64,000 bases of DNA, taken from Collimonas rhizosphaerae. GTDB lineage: Bacteria; Pseudomonadota; Gammaproteobacteria; Burkholderiales; Burkholderiaceae_D. Within the stretch, counting starts at the first letter, position 1. Each line of letters opens with the position of its first letter. The position numbers and the translations under genes are program-made. The notes under the pieces were generated by a model. That model saw only the letters and a program-made list of their open reading frames with translations, did not search any database and had not been told where the DNA came from. The DNA is taken from assembly GCF_038896935.1 (NCBI RefSeq), contig NZ_JBANDC010000023.1, positions 1-64,000 of the forward strand, read 5' to 3'. Shown piece after piece: positions 7,702-17,087 of this stretch.

Positions 7702-8499
7702 ATGAAACAACGATACCTGCCGGCGCTGACCCTGGCTTTGCTGTGTTCGCTGGCTGTGCTGGCTGGATGCGGCAAGAAGGATAGCAATGCCGCGGCGAGC
7801 GCAGGCAATGCAGCCACTGAATACGTGGTGGGCGCGGACGGCGCATACGCTCCCTTCGCTTCCGAGAATGAACAGAAGGAACTTGTCGGATTCGACATCG
7901 AGATCATGAAAGCCGTGGCCGACAAGGCCGGCCTCAAGATCAGGATCGTCAATACGCCGTTCGACGGCCTGTTCAATGCGCTGTCCCAGGGCGACCGCGA
8001 CATCCTGATTTCCACCATCACGATCAACGACCAGCGCCGCCAGACCATGGATTTCTCCGAACCCTACTTCGTGGCAAAACAGCTGATCGTGCTGCCGTCG
8101 AGTTCGAAGGTGACCAAGTTCGAAGACCTGAAAACCCTGAAGATCGGCGTCCAGAGCGCCACTACCGCGGATGAGGCGGCGCAAAACCTGGTCGGCAAGA
8201 ACAGCCCCAGCGTCAAGCGCTTTGAATCGATGCCGCTGGCGTTCCAGGAACTGGAAGGCGGCGGCGTCGACGCCGTGATCGGCGACAACGGCGTGGTCAC
8301 CAATTTCGTAAAGAACAATCCAGGCAAGAGCTTCCGCATCGTCAACGATCCGGCTTTCCCCAAGGAATACTACGGCATCGCGGTCAAGAAGGGCAACGCC
8401 GAACTGCTGGCCAAGCTCAACCACGGCCTGGAACAGATCAAGGCTGACGGCACGCAGGACCGGATCTACAAGAAATATTTCGCCGACGAGAAGTTGTAA
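7702..8499 (+). CDS. Amino-acid-type ABC transporter substrate-binding lipoprotein (copy 2)
   Basis: Second paralogue, 265 residues, with lipobox VLAGC (Cys23) followed by a short Ala/Asn-rich linker. It keeps the family-3 layout (YAPFASENEQKELVGFDIEI, then TMDFSEPYF, then GVQSATTADE), but it differs from copies 1 and 3 around the binding site: DGLFNALSQGDRDILIS and INDQRRQT replace EGIFNFLAQGDRDLL and ITDERKQT. That could mean a different ligand range. It lies 15 bp after copy 1 and 26 bp before copy 3, so all three should share one transcript. Confidence 0.9.
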   Translation: MKQRYLPALTLALLCSLAVLAGCGKKDSNAAASAGNAATEYVVGADGAYAPFASENEQKELVGFDIEIMKAVADKAGLKIRIVNTPFDGLFNALSQGDRDILISTITINDQRRQTMDFSEPYFVAKQLIVLPSSSKVTKFEDLKTLKIGVQSATTADEAAQNLVGKNSPSVKRFESMPLAFQELEGGGVDAVIGDNGVVTNFVKNNPGKSFRIVNDPAFPKEYYGIAVKKGNAELLAKLNHGLEQIKADGTQDRIYKKYFADEKL

Positions 8500-8525
8500 A
8501 TTCGACTGATTTTTACGAGAACCCC

Positions 8526-9323
8526 ATGAAAAAAATGTTAAGCCGCTATCTGCCGCTGTGCGCTCTCAGCCTGGGCTTGCTGGCAGTCGGCGCCTGCAGC
8601 AAAAAGGAAGAAGCGCCGGCGGCGGCCTCCAAGCAAACCCTGTACGTGGTCGGCGTTGAATCGGCCTACGCGCCGTTTTCCGCCGAAAATGAAAAGAAGG
8701 AAGTGGTCGGCTTCGATATCGACCTGATGAAAGCGATCGCCGCCAAGATCGGCATCGAGGTGAAATTCATACCGACGCCGTTCGAAGGCATCTTCAACTT
8801 CCTGGCGCAGGGCGACCGCGACCTGCTGATTTCCGCCATCACGATCACCGATGAGCGCAAGCAGACCGTGGATTTCTCCGAGCCTTATTTCGAAGCCAGC
8901 CAGCTGATCGCGGTCCCGCAAGGCAATACCTCGGTCAAGCAGTTCACTGACCTGAAGACCATGAAGATCGGCGTGCAAAGCGCCACCACCGGCGACGAAG
9001 TGGTGCAAAACCTGGTGGGCAAGAACAACCCCAGCATCAAGCGCTTCGACTCGACCACGCTGGCCCTGAAGGAACTGGAAAGCGGCGGCGTCGACGCCGT
9101 GGTGGCTGACGATCCGGTGGTCAGGAACTACATTACCAACAATCCGTCCGCCAGCTTCCGCGTGGTGCCCGATGGCGGTTTTCCGAAAGAGTACTATGGC
9201 ATTGCGGTACGCAAGGGCAATACCGAACTGCTGGCCAAAATCAACCAGGGCCTGGCTGATGTAAAGGCTGACGGCAGCTTCGCGAAAATCAATGAAAAGT
9301 ACTTCGGCAACGGTAAGCAATAA
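8526..9323 (+). CDS. Amino-acid-type ABC transporter substrate-binding lipoprotein (copy 3)
   Basis: Third paralogue, 265 residues, lipobox AVGAC (Cys24). The central region EGIFNFLAQGDRDLL, ITITDERKQTVDFSEPYFEA and GVQSATTGDEVVQ is almost the same as in copy 1, pointing to a recent duplication of copy 1/3 or to gene conversion between them. It is probably co-transcribed with the two upstream genes. A perfect stem-loop follows its stop codon (9336-9366) before the permease gene. The ligand is unknown. Confidence 0.9.
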   Translation: MKKMLSRYLPLCALSLGLLAVGACSKKEEAPAAASKQTLYVVGVESAYAPFSAENEKKEVVGFDIDLMKAIAAKIGIEVKFIPTPFEGIFNFLAQGDRDLLISAITITDERKQTVDFSEPYFEASQLIAVPQGNTSVKQFTDLKTMKIGVQSATTGDEVVQNLVGKNNPSIKRFDSTTLALKELESGGVDAVVADDPVVRNYITNNPSASFRVVPDGGFPKEYYGIAVRKGNTELLAKINQGLADVKADGSFAKINEKYFGNGKQ

Positions 9324-9335
9324 TCCGTGACCTGC

Positions 9336-9366
9336 CCGCAGACCGGCTGTTTTTGGCGGTCTGCGG
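9336..9366 (+). other. Perfect 10-bp stem-loop between copy 3 and the permease
   Basis: CCGCAGACCG, an 11-base loop and CGGTCTGCGG form a strong hairpin 12 bp after the copy-3 stop. No T-run follows, so it is not a classical terminator. Such hairpins between binding-protein and permease genes can protect the upstream mRNA and lower permease expression; here that is inferred. Its right arm overlaps the -35 of the next promoter. Confidence 0.6.
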
Positions 9367-9381
9367 CAACTACGGTATAAT
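9353..9381 (+). promoter_or_regulatory. Promoter of the permease gene
   Basis: TTGGCG and a perfect TATAAT are separated by 17 bases, 100 bp before the permease ATG. This suggests the permease can be transcribed independently of the three binding proteins. Confidence 0.55.
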
Positions 9382-9481
9382 TTTGCGCTAATTTTTATTA
9401 TCTTATGTTTAACCCGGACCAGCAGCACGCCGGATTACGCGTCCTCTCAGCCCGTCGCACCGTTTCTTCTCAATAACACTT

Positions 9482-10225
9482 ATGGATTTTCGCTGGAGCA
9501 TCATACAAGGCTACGCGCCGCTATTCGTCAAGGGCTTCTTCATGACGGTCCAGGTCGCCGTGATCAGTATCATCATCGGCACCATCCTCGGTCTGTTGCT
9601 GGGCATGCTGCGCCTGGCGGAAGTCAAGCACGGTCCATGGAAATGGCCGTTCCGCCTGTTGAAATCGCTGGCCAGCTTCTATGTCGCCTTTTTCCGCGGC
9701 ACCCCGCTGTTCGTGCAGATCCTGCTGATCCACTTTGCAGTGATGCCGGTGCTGATCCACCAGGACAACGGCCTGTTGATCTCCGGCGAGCTGGCGCGCA
9801 CCATCAAGCAAGATTACGGCGCCTTCATCTCCGGCATCGTGGCCTTGTCGCTGAACGCCGGCGCTTATATTTCAGAGATTTTCCGGGCCGGCATCCAGTC
9901 CATCGACCGCGGCCAGTCTTACGCCGCATCCAGCCTCGGCATGGGCTACAAACTCACCATGCGCTACGTGGTGCTGCCGCAGGCGTTCCGCCGCATGCTG
10001 CCGCCGCTCGGCAATGAAGCGATCACCCTGCTCAAGGATTCGTCGCTGGTGTCGGCGATCGGCCTGGCCGAGCTGGCTTATGCCGCCCGGACCGTGGCGG
10101 GCGCCTACTCGCGCTACTGGGAGCCGTACATCACGATTTCCGTGGTCTATTTCGCCATGACCATGATACTGGCGACGCTGGTCGGCCGGCTGGAACGGAA
10201 ATACGCGGCGCCCCACCATCGTTGA
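9482..10225 (+). CDS. Amino-acid ABC transporter permease (HisM/GlnP type)
   Basis: Inner-membrane permease of 247 residues, with about five predicted hydrophobic helices. Family signs are FFRGTPLFVQILL after the second helix and the cytoplasmic EAA loop EIFRAGIQSIDRGQSYAASSLGM, which contacts the ATPase, followed by PQAFRRMLPPLGNE. It follows three family-3 binding lipoproteins, so it is their likely membrane partner. No ATP-binding (GlnQ/HisP-like) gene is next to it: the following gene is addA on the other strand. It must borrow an ATPase encoded elsewhere or act with a shared one. The ORF starts at ATG in MDFRWSIIQG, with only a weak Shine-Dalgarno. Confidence 0.92.
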   Translation: MDFRWSIIQGYAPLFVKGFFMTVQVAVISIIIGTILGLLLGMLRLAEVKHGPWKWPFRLLKSLASFYVAFFRGTPLFVQILLIHFAVMPVLIHQDNGLLISGELARTIKQDYGAFISGIVALSLNAGAYISEIFRAGIQSIDRGQSYAASSLGMGYKLTMRYVVLPQAFRRMLPPLGNEAITLLKDSSLVSAIGLAELAYAARTVAGAYSRYWEPYITISVVYFAMTMILATLVGRLERKYAAPHHR

Positions 10226-10248
10226 TGGCAACCGAGTAGCCCCTTCCG

Positions 10249-10290
10249 AAAAAACCCTTATTTTTCTCATCGAAAATAAGGGTTTTTTTT
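10249..10290. terminator. Bidirectional intrinsic terminator
   Basis: AAAACCCTTATTTT, an 8-base loop and the exact complement are flanked by A- and T-runs. It lies between the convergent permease and addA genes and can end transcripts from both. Confidence 0.9.
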
Positions 10291-10293
10291 TAA

Positions 10294-13200
10294 CTAGTCG
10301 ACTTCCGACAAGCGCCCATCCACAGTCAGCAAGGCGGTACGCAAACGCTTGCCGGCAAACACTCCTTGCGCCGCCTGCCGGTAACTGCGCAACTGCGCGG
10401 TATAAGCCGCCCGCTCGCTATCAAGCAGCTTGCGCTTGTAGTCCAGGATCCACACTTCGTCCTCGAAGATCACCACGCGGTCGAAGCGCAGCACCGCATT
10501 GTCGGCGATGATTTCCATTTCGTTGCGGGCGTGCAGGTGCATGGCTGGATTGAAAAAATGCTCCAGCTCGGCCTGTCCCAGGATGGTCTGTGCCTGCTGC
10601 CGGACCTGCTTTGCCAGCGCCGGCGGGCATGGCAGCCAGCGCGCAATCGTTGCGGCGTCCGGCAGCACTACCGGCCACAACCCATGCTGGGTCACTCTTT
10701 CCAGCAAGCCGTGCAAAGCGATGCCTTCAGCGATTGCTTCGCTGTCAAAAGTCGCTGCGACCGGAGTCTCGGCCGGCGGCAATTGCGGCGGATCAAATAT
10801 TTCCTGTTCAAATTCCTGCACGCTGCCGGCAGCCGCGGCGTGTTCGGCGATGGCATCCAGGCTGGTTTCGGGGACGTGCTCCAGCCGTGCATACCAGCTG
10901 TCTTCGGTCACGCCGCCGCTCCTGCCGGCGACGCCGCTGACGATCAGCAGCTGCTTGGCGCGGGTAGTGGCGACGTACAGCAGGTTCCAGTCTTCCTGCA
11001 TCTTGAAACCTTCTTCCGCCGCGAACAGCAGATCGCGCGCGGCGCCGCGCTCGGCACTGCTGCCGAACGCGGAAAAGTGCAGCGGCGCCTCCGCATCCTG
11101 CGGCCAGTCGCACAAGATGCCGTAGTCGTCGCGCGCCGGCTTGCTGTGATTGGCGTCCAGCAGCACCACTACCGGCGCTTCCAGCCCTTTGGCGCTATGC
11201 ACCGTCAGGATGCGCACCGCATCGGTGGCGGCGTCGATGCTGGCTTCGTCGGGCGCATCGCCGCCGGCGGCGTTTTGCAGGCCGCGCAAGGCATCGATGA
11301 ACTTCGGCAGGCTGGGATAACGGCCGGCATCCATGTTCAGCGCCAGCTCGACGAAGGTTTCGATGTTGCCTATCGCCTGGCTGCGCGTCAAAGGCGAAGC
11401 CGCCTGGGCATAACGCGCCAGCAATTGTCCCTGGTGCAAAATCACATCGAGCAAGTCATGCACCGGCAAGCGCGGCGCCGCCTGCAGCCATTGTTCCAGC
11501 AAGGCGGCGGCGCGCTGCAGCGCTGGAGCGGCGTCCTGGCTTGCCGAGGCCGCCCGCAGGCGCGCCCACCAGCCGCGCTCAGCGCGTTGCGCCAAGGCGA
11601 TCAGGTCGTCGTCGCTGGCGCCGAAGATCGGCGATTTCAATACATGGCCGAGTGCGCGCGCATCGTCCGGCGTGATCAGGAAAGTCAGCAAGGCAACCAG
11701 GTCGGAAATTTCCAATGACTCCAGCAGGCCGCCGCGCTTGTCCGACATGAACGGTATGCCGGCTTCGCGCAGCGCGCTTTCATAGGCGCCCAGGTGGCTG
11801 CGCTTCTTCACCAGCAGCATCACATCCGACCAGCGCAGCGTGCGGCCGCCGTGTTCCTGGCGCACCGTCAGTTCTTGCCTGGCGCGCCATAACGCTTGCG
11901 CCAGCTGCCTGCCTTCGTCGCGGCGGCGAGCGTCTTCCGATTCTTCGCGCGCGGTGGTCAGCGGATTGCGCAAGCCTTGCGGCTGCTGTTCCGCCTCATC
12001 GTCCGCTTGCCGGACCAGGGGCAGGCGCCAGACCGCGCCGCCGGCTTCGCCCAGCGTGGTTTGCGCGGAAAACAGCGGGTTGGCGTAGAAGCTGGCGTTC
12101 AGCACCTCGACAATCGCAGTGGCGTTGCGCCTGGTCTGGTTGGCTTGCAATACCGTGGCGCCCTGCTCCTGCAACAGCTTGCGCGCAGCTTCGAACACCC
12201 GCGGCTCGGCGCGCCGGAAACGGTAAATCGACTGCTTGGGATCGCCCACCACAAACACGCTGGGCTGGCCGGCATCCGCGCCATACGCGCTTAGCCAGGC
12301 GCGCACGATGCTCCATTGCAGCGGGTTGGTGTCCTGGAACTCATCCAGCAGGATATGCTTGTAGCGTGTATCGAGCCGGCTTTGCAGGTAGGCCGCGCTT
12401 TCCGGATTGGTCAGCAGGCGATAGGCTTGCCATTCCAGGTCGGCGAAATCGAACACCCGCTGTTCCGCCTTGAGCGCCTGGTAGCATTCCAGGTAGGCGT
12501 TGCCGACGCTGAACAGATGCTGGTTCAGGCTGAGCACGGTGCGCTCGTGGCTGCGCTTGCGCAACTGCTTGAGGGCTTCTCCGGTCGCGTCGAATTGCGC
12601 GTCGAAAGCATCCAGGGCATTGCCGCCCAGGCTGTTTTCCAGCGCTTTCAGTAAATCCTTGGCCTTGCCGTTGCTGCGCGGCTTGCCGGCATCGTCAAAG
12701 AACTGATGGCACAAGGCGTCGAAATTGACCGCCGCGGCGCCAGCCGTCAGCGCCATTTCAATCGCGGTAGCGCGTTTCTGGTTGGTCGCCGACCCCTGCC
12801 CCAGCAGCCAGGCGATCTGCTTGACCTGCGACAGGAGTTTCTGGTCGTCCCACAACGACAGCCTTGCATCGATTTCAGCATCTACGCCGCACATTTCGCG
12901 CAGCCATTCGAGCGGCGCATCCACTCCCTGCTGGATCACAGCCCACCATTCGGCGCGTTTATCGATGAAAGCATTCAGCAGTTTGCGGGTGCTGAAATCG
13001 CCGACCAGCTGGTACAGCGCCAGCAGATCCTGCCTGGCCTGGCCATTCTCTTCGTCGTTCAGCGACTGCATGAAACGCAGGTAAGCATCCGCCAGCAATT
13101 CGCCGGTTTTCTCGGTCAAGGCATAACCGTGCGGCACGCCGGAAGCCAGCGGCGCAATTTGCAGCAGCCGCGCGAACCAGCTATGGAAAGTGTCGATCGA

Positions 13201-13602
13201 CAGGCTTTGCGGACTGGCCAGCACGCGTTCATACAGGCCGCGCGCCGCCGGCAGTGTGTGCGCCAGGTCTTGCTGGGCGATGCCGCGTTCCAGCAGCAGG
13301 TTGCGCACCTTGGCGTCCGGCTGCAAGGCCAGGTCGTGCAGCAGCTCCAGCAGGCGCTCGCGCATTTCCTGTGCGGCCTTGCGGGTAAAGGTGATCGCCA
13401 GCAGTTCCGATGGCGCGGCCCCGGCCAGCAACAGCCGCAGCATGCGCGCCACCAGCAGCCAGGTCTTGCCGCTGCCGGCGCAAGCTTCCACCACCACCGA
13501 GTGCTGCGGATCGCAAGCGGCGTTGGTGAAGCCCTGGGCTTCGACGACCACGCCGTTCAAGCGATAAGCGCTCGGCAGTCCGGCTTGCATCGATTCGCTC
13601 AT
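10294..13602 (-). CDS. addA: Double-strand-break repair helicase-nuclease AddA-like
   Basis: UvrD/RecB-type superfamily-1 helicase with a C-terminal nuclease, 1102 residues, which with AddB resects broken DNA ends for RecA. Visible motifs: Walker A EACAGSGKTWLL (about 39-50), ITFTRKAAQEMRERL (Ia), DEFQDTNPLQW (II), FVVGDPKQSIYRFRRA (III), VHSAKGLEAPVVVLLDAN (V), LYVATTRAKQLL (VI), and a PD-(D/E)xK end FDRVVIFEDEVWILDYKRK. I start at ATG 13602, because it overlaps the addB stop as ATGA and has GGGAG seven bases upstream; an in-frame ATG six bases earlier is possible. It is downstream of addB and translationally coupled to it. Confidence 0.9.
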   Translation of the reverse strand: MSESMQAGLPSAYRLNGVVVEAQGFTNAACDPQHSVVVEACAGSGKTWLLVARMLRLLLAGAAPSELLAITFTRKAAQEMRERLLELLHDLALQPDAKVRNLLLERGIAQQDLAHTLPAARGLYERVLASPQSLSIDTFHSWFARLLQIAPLASGVPHGYALTEKTGELLADAYLRFMQSLNDEENGQARQDLLALYQLVGDFSTRKLLNAFIDKRAEWWAVIQQGVDAPLEWLREMCGVDAEIDARLSLWDDQKLLSQVKQIAWLLGQGSATNQKRATAIEMALTAGAAAVNFDALCHQFFDDAGKPRSNGKAKDLLKALENSLGGNALDAFDAQFDATGEALKQLRKRSHERTVLSLNQHLFSVGNAYLECYQALKAEQRVFDFADLEWQAYRLLTNPESAAYLQSRLDTRYKHILLDEFQDTNPLQWSIVRAWLSAYGADAGQPSVFVVGDPKQSIYRFRRAEPRVFEAARKLLQEQGATVLQANQTRRNATAIVEVLNASFYANPLFSAQTTLGEAGGAVWRLPLVRQADDEAEQQPQGLRNPLTTAREESEDARRRDEGRQLAQALWRARQELTVRQEHGGRTLRWSDVMLLVKKRSHLGAYESALREAGIPFMSDKRGGLLESLEISDLVALLTFLITPDDARALGHVLKSPIFGASDDDLIALAQRAERGWWARLRAASASQDAAPALQRAAALLEQWLQAAPRLPVHDLLDVILHQGQLLARYAQAASPLTRSQAIGNIETFVELALNMDAGRYPSLPKFIDALRGLQNAAGGDAPDEASIDAATDAVRILTVHSAKGLEAPVVVLLDANHSKPARDDYGILCDWPQDAEAPLHFSAFGSSAERGAARDLLFAAEEGFKMQEDWNLLYVATTRAKQLLIVSGVAGRSGGVTEDSWYARLEHVPETSLDAIAEHAAAAGSVQEFEQEIFDPPQLPPAETPVAATFDSEAIAEGIALHGLLERVTQHGLWPVVLPDAATIARWLPCPPALAKQVRQQAQTILGQAELEHFFNPAMHLHARNEMEIIADNAVLRFDRVVIFEDEVWILDYKRKLLDSERAAYTAQLRSYRQAAQGVFAGKRLRTALLTVDGRLSEVD

Positions 13603-16343
13603 TCCCATGCTCCCTTGCGGCACAAACCGCGCACATCGCAATACTGGCAAACCGACGCCACGCCGTTGGCAGGCAGGCCGACGCCGCGCGCAATCGCTTG
13701 CACATTGACCGAAATCTGCGCGGCCAAGGCGCGTTGCGCTTCGTCGTAATCGGGAGCACTCACGTCGCCGACCTTGTCTTTCGTGGTTTCCAGCGCGACA
13801 TAGTGCGCCGCCGCGACCGGCCGGTCCGACAGCAGGCCGTAGAACGCCAGCTGGTGATCTTCATGGTCTTTCAGTTTTTTATTCAGCACGACCAGGTTGT
13901 TGGTCTTGTAATCGAGCACCGCGCGCTCGCCGGCGCCGTTCTCGTCGACGCGGTCGATCCGGCCGTGCAGCATCAGTTCGCGGTCCGGCAGCACCATCGG
14001 TTTTTCATAAGCCTGTTCGCCGAACACGAAGCGCCAGCCTTGCGCTTCGTGCTCATTGGCCCAGACGACATAAGCCGCAATGACTTTTTGCCAGCGCGAG
14101 TAATAGCCCAATGCAGCTGCGTTCTTTGCGATGACGCTGTCGAACAATTTCTTTGAAATATCGGCCAGCAAGGATTCGCGCTGGTCCGGCGGACATGGCT
14201 GGTCACGCAGGGTTTCGTGGTAAGTCTCCAGGATTTCATGCAGCCAGCCGCCATAGTCGCGCTTTTCCGGCAGGTCGGACAATTCGTCCAGCGACGCCAG
14301 GCCCAGCATGCGCCTGGCGAAGAATTGATACGGACAGGCGATAAAGCTGTTGTAAGCGCTGGCCGTCAGGCGGCTCGGCGTCAGCTGCGGCGCCGCCGGC
14401 GCCGGCATGGCGGACGGCCTGGCTTGCAGGCTCTGCGAGGCAATCGGCGCCCGCCGCTCTGGCAGCGCCGGCGCGGCAGGAACGGCCAGCGCCAAAGTCA
14501 GCTGCAGGCGCTGGATCCAGGGGCTGGCCGGATTCGGTTCGCCATCCTTGTGCGCCTGCCACGACAGCACTACCTGCGGATTCATCGCCAGCAGCTCGAC
14601 TACGTCGCGCAGTTGCTGGCGCTGGCGGCTCTCGCGTGTCGCCAGGCCCAGCTCGCGCCGCACGGTATTGGCGAAGAACAGCGTCTCCTGCGGCTGCGAA
14701 GGCAGGTGGTCGGCATCGGCACCCACCATCAGCACGGCGTCGAAGGTACGCAAGCGGGCGCCGTTCAGCGGCAGCATCACGACTCGGCGGTCATCGGCGG
14801 CGCTGATGAAGCTGGTGTCGTCGAGCTGCAGGCTGACCAGCGCGCGCCACTCGGGAAATGAAAACAGCGCTGCAAAATCATTGCCGGGCGGCGCGATATT
14901 CTGCAATAGCTGCAAGATCTGCTGGCCGGCGGAATCCGCGCTGAGCGCCGACGACACGCCCAGCGCATCGAGCGCCGCGGCGGTGGTGGCGATCCAGTCG
15001 CGCAGGTTCTTCCGGCCGCTGAACAATGCTGCCTGCTGCGCCAGCAAAGCTACCGCTTTTTGTTCCGCCGGCGCCGCGGTCAAGGCATTGATTACCGCGC
15101 GCCACTCGCCGAGCACATTGGCGCGCCGCAGCAGCAACTCTATTTTCATCACCAGCGCAGATTTGTTGGCAACGCTGTCCTGCGCATCGTGCAGCAGGTC
15201 GCTAGGCGCCTCATTCAGCACAAACGGCGATTTCAGCAGATCCAGCAAGGCCGTGGTTTCACCGCGCGCGGCGACGACGTCGAACCAGGCGGAAATGGCG
15301 GATGCAGCACGCGTGGTAGACAACTTCCAGCCGGTTTCATCGGCCACGTGGACTTGCGCCCGCTCCAGCAAAGCCCGGATGCGCCGCGCCACGACACGGT
15401 CCTGCGCCACGATCGCCAGGCTGGCCTTGCCCTCCTGCAGCCAGTCGATCACCATCTGCGCGCCCTGCACCGCCTCGTCTTCGACACTGCGCGCCGCGCA
15501 CAATGCCAGCTCAGGCGGCGGCGCGTGATTGCTTGCTGCGATATCCGCGGTTTCTCCATCTGCCGCGGCTTCCACCATTTCCGGCCAGGCCAGCGCATGC
15601 GTCGGCAAGATTGCGTGTGCACGCCAGTCGAGGGTAATCGTCAGCACCTGCTGGCGCCTGGCATAAGCATCGAGAAAAGCCTGTTCCAGCGGTTCCGGCG
15701 CCACCGAGCTGATCCAGGCCAGCGGCTGGCTGGCGTGTTCCGCGACCTGCAGCATTTGCGTAAAGCGTGCTGCGATGGCGTCATCGGCGTCCAGCTGACT
15801 TTTCCAGATCGACCATACCAGCTGCGTTTCATCCGACAGCAGCTTGCGCGCGTCCGGCGACAGCTGCTCCAGTGCGCTTTGCCAGCGCTGCTCCGGATCG
15901 CCTGCTGCCTCACCGGCATGCAAGGCGGGCAGCAAGGCTTGCGTCAATTCGTCTGATAACGCTAACAGCGTCTGCGCCAGCGGCAGCAGGTCTGTGTTGC
16001 GGCGTGCAGTGAATAATTTTTTCAGCCAGCCGTGCTGGCGCAATTCGGCATACAGGCGCATCAGCCGTTCGCTGGCGGGCAGCACATTGGGCAGCGGCGG
16101 CAAAGTCGCCAGCCAGCCGGACAAGGTAAAGAATTGCGGTGGCACGAAAGTCCCGCCCAGCTCCGCGTTCATGGCCGCTTTCAGCGGCTGGGCGTGGGCA
16201 AAGGTGGGCAGCACCACACGCCATTGGGCGAAATCGCGCTGTCCCTGGTCGCCGCTGGCCTGGCGGCAGGCTGCCAGCAAGGCACGTGCAGCATCCGGCC
16301 AGAAGTTGGCAGATGGCACGATTTGGATGGATTCTGATGGCAT
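13599..16343 (-). CDS. addB: Double-strand-break repair nuclease AddB-like
   Basis: Partner of AddA, 914 residues from the ATG at 16343. The N-terminal part is a degenerate helicase fold, with no clear Walker A. The C-terminal nuclease has RIDRVDENGAGERAVLDYKT (PD-(D/E)xK). Four cysteines match the iron-staple of AddB nucleases: Cys670 in ACPYQ, and Cys899, Cys902 and Cys908 in CQYCDVRGLC, enough for a 4Fe-4S cluster around the nuclease domain. The frame extends upstream to a TTG at 16400, but MPSESIQIVPSANF is the natural N-terminus. It is the first gene of addBA and faces trxA across 313 bp. Confidence 0.88.
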   Translation of the reverse strand: MPSESIQIVPSANFWPDAARALLAACRQASGDQGQRDFAQWRVVLPTFAHAQPLKAAMNAELGGTFVPPQFFTLSGWLATLPPLPNVLPASERLMRLYAELRQHGWLKKLFTARRNTDLLPLAQTLLALSDELTQALLPALHAGEAAGDPEQRWQSALEQLSPDARKLLSDETQLVWSIWKSQLDADDAIAARFTQMLQVAEHASQPLAWISSVAPEPLEQAFLDAYARRQQVLTITLDWRAHAILPTHALAWPEMVEAAADGETADIAASNHAPPPELALCAARSVEDEAVQGAQMVIDWLQEGKASLAIVAQDRVVARRIRALLERAQVHVADETGWKLSTTRAASAISAWFDVVAARGETTALLDLLKSPFVLNEAPSDLLHDAQDSVANKSALVMKIELLLRRANVLGEWRAVINALTAAPAEQKAVALLAQQAALFSGRKNLRDWIATTAAALDALGVSSALSADSAGQQILQLLQNIAPPGNDFAALFSFPEWRALVSLQLDDTSFISAADDRRVVMLPLNGARLRTFDAVLMVGADADHLPSQPQETLFFANTVRRELGLATRESRQRQQLRDVVELLAMNPQVVLSWQAHKDGEPNPASPWIQRLQLTLALAVPAAPALPERRAPIASQSLQARPSAMPAPAAPQLTPSRLTASAYNSFIACPYQFFARRMLGLASLDELSDLPEKRDYGGWLHEILETYHETLRDQPCPPDQRESLLADISKKLFDSVIAKNAAALGYYSRWQKVIAAYVVWANEHEAQGWRFVFGEQAYEKPMVLPDRELMLHGRIDRVDENGAGERAVLDYKTNNLVVLNKKLKDHEDHQLAFYGLLSDRPVAAAHYVALETTKDKVGDVSAPDYDEAQRALAAQISVNVQAIARGVGLPANGVASVCQYCDVRGLCRKGAWE

Positions 16344-16656
16344 GTAACTCACTGGAAGCGCGAGAACGGCTGCTTCGCAGCTCTCGCATTTTTGCAACAA
16401 TTAGCTATCATTTTATGCGAGCCCCTGGAAAAACAAGCCTCAAATAATTACATGGCCCACACTTTTTCATAAAATCGGTTATGATTTAGCGAATATCCCG
16501 CCGCAATACCTCTTACCGCACCCACAAAAAACTTGAATTCGCGCACGGCATCCCCACTTATTCAATAGAATAGGGAACGCCGATGGCAGCCACCAAGCAG
16601 GAATGGTAAGTCGTCTTGGCACACATTGATTCTTTTTCCCTCACACTGAGGAAACC
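16344..16656. other. Divergent intergenic region between addB and trxA
   Basis: Two promoters reading in opposite directions are expected here. A TATGAT (16480-16485) suits a trxA -10, but I find no convincing -35 at the right spacing. There is no open frame of note and no repeat. Confidence 0.4.
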
Positions 16657-16983
16657 ATGAGCGAAAACATTAAACACATTACCGACGCATCTTTTGAAGC
16701 AGATGTACTCAAATCCGACAAACCGGTCCTGGTCGATTTCTGGGCCGAATGGTGCGGTCCATGCAAGATGATCGCCCCGATCCTGGAAGAGGTGGCCAAG
16801 GAATACGGCGACAAGCTGCAAATCGTCAAGCTGGACGTCGATGCCAACCAGGCAGTGCCTGCCAAGCACGGCATCCGCGGCATCCCGACCTTGATCCTGT
16901 TCAAGAACGGCGTCCCCGCGGCACAGAAAGTCGGCGCGCTGGCAAAAGGCCAGTTGACCGCATTCATCGATTCGAATATATAA
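16657..16983 (+). CDS. trxA: Thioredoxin 1
   Basis: Cytoplasmic disulfide reductase of 108 residues, full family length. The active site WCGPC is at residues 32-36, the cis-proline region is GIPTLILF, and the start MSENIKHITDASFE is the usual betaproteobacterial form. A GAGGAAA Shine-Dalgarno precedes the ATG. A strong intrinsic terminator follows, then rho on the same strand, a conserved trxA-rho order. It keeps ribonucleotide reductase and other partners reduced through NADPH-thioredoxin reductase, which is not in the window. Confidence 0.97.
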   Translation: MSENIKHITDASFEADVLKSDKPVLVDFWAEWCGPCKMIAPILEEVAKEYGDKLQIVKLDVDANQAVPAKHGIRGIPTLILFKNGVPAAQKVGALAKGQLTAFIDSNI

Positions 16984-16992
16984 TAAAGAACC

Positions 16993-17024
16993 GCGGCGAT
17001 GCGCCCGCATCGCCGCTTGTGTTT
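16993..17024 (+). terminator. Intrinsic terminator after trxA
   Basis: GCGGCGATGC, a GCCC loop and GCATCGCCGC form a perfect 10-bp stem, followed by TTGTGTTTTA. The stem is strong and the T-tract interrupted. rho then needs its own promoter or read-through. Confidence 0.75.
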
Positions 17025-17087
17025 TACTAATACACCACGCAGTTCCCTCCCCCACCCAATATTTCCCATCCCGGGACACTCATACCT

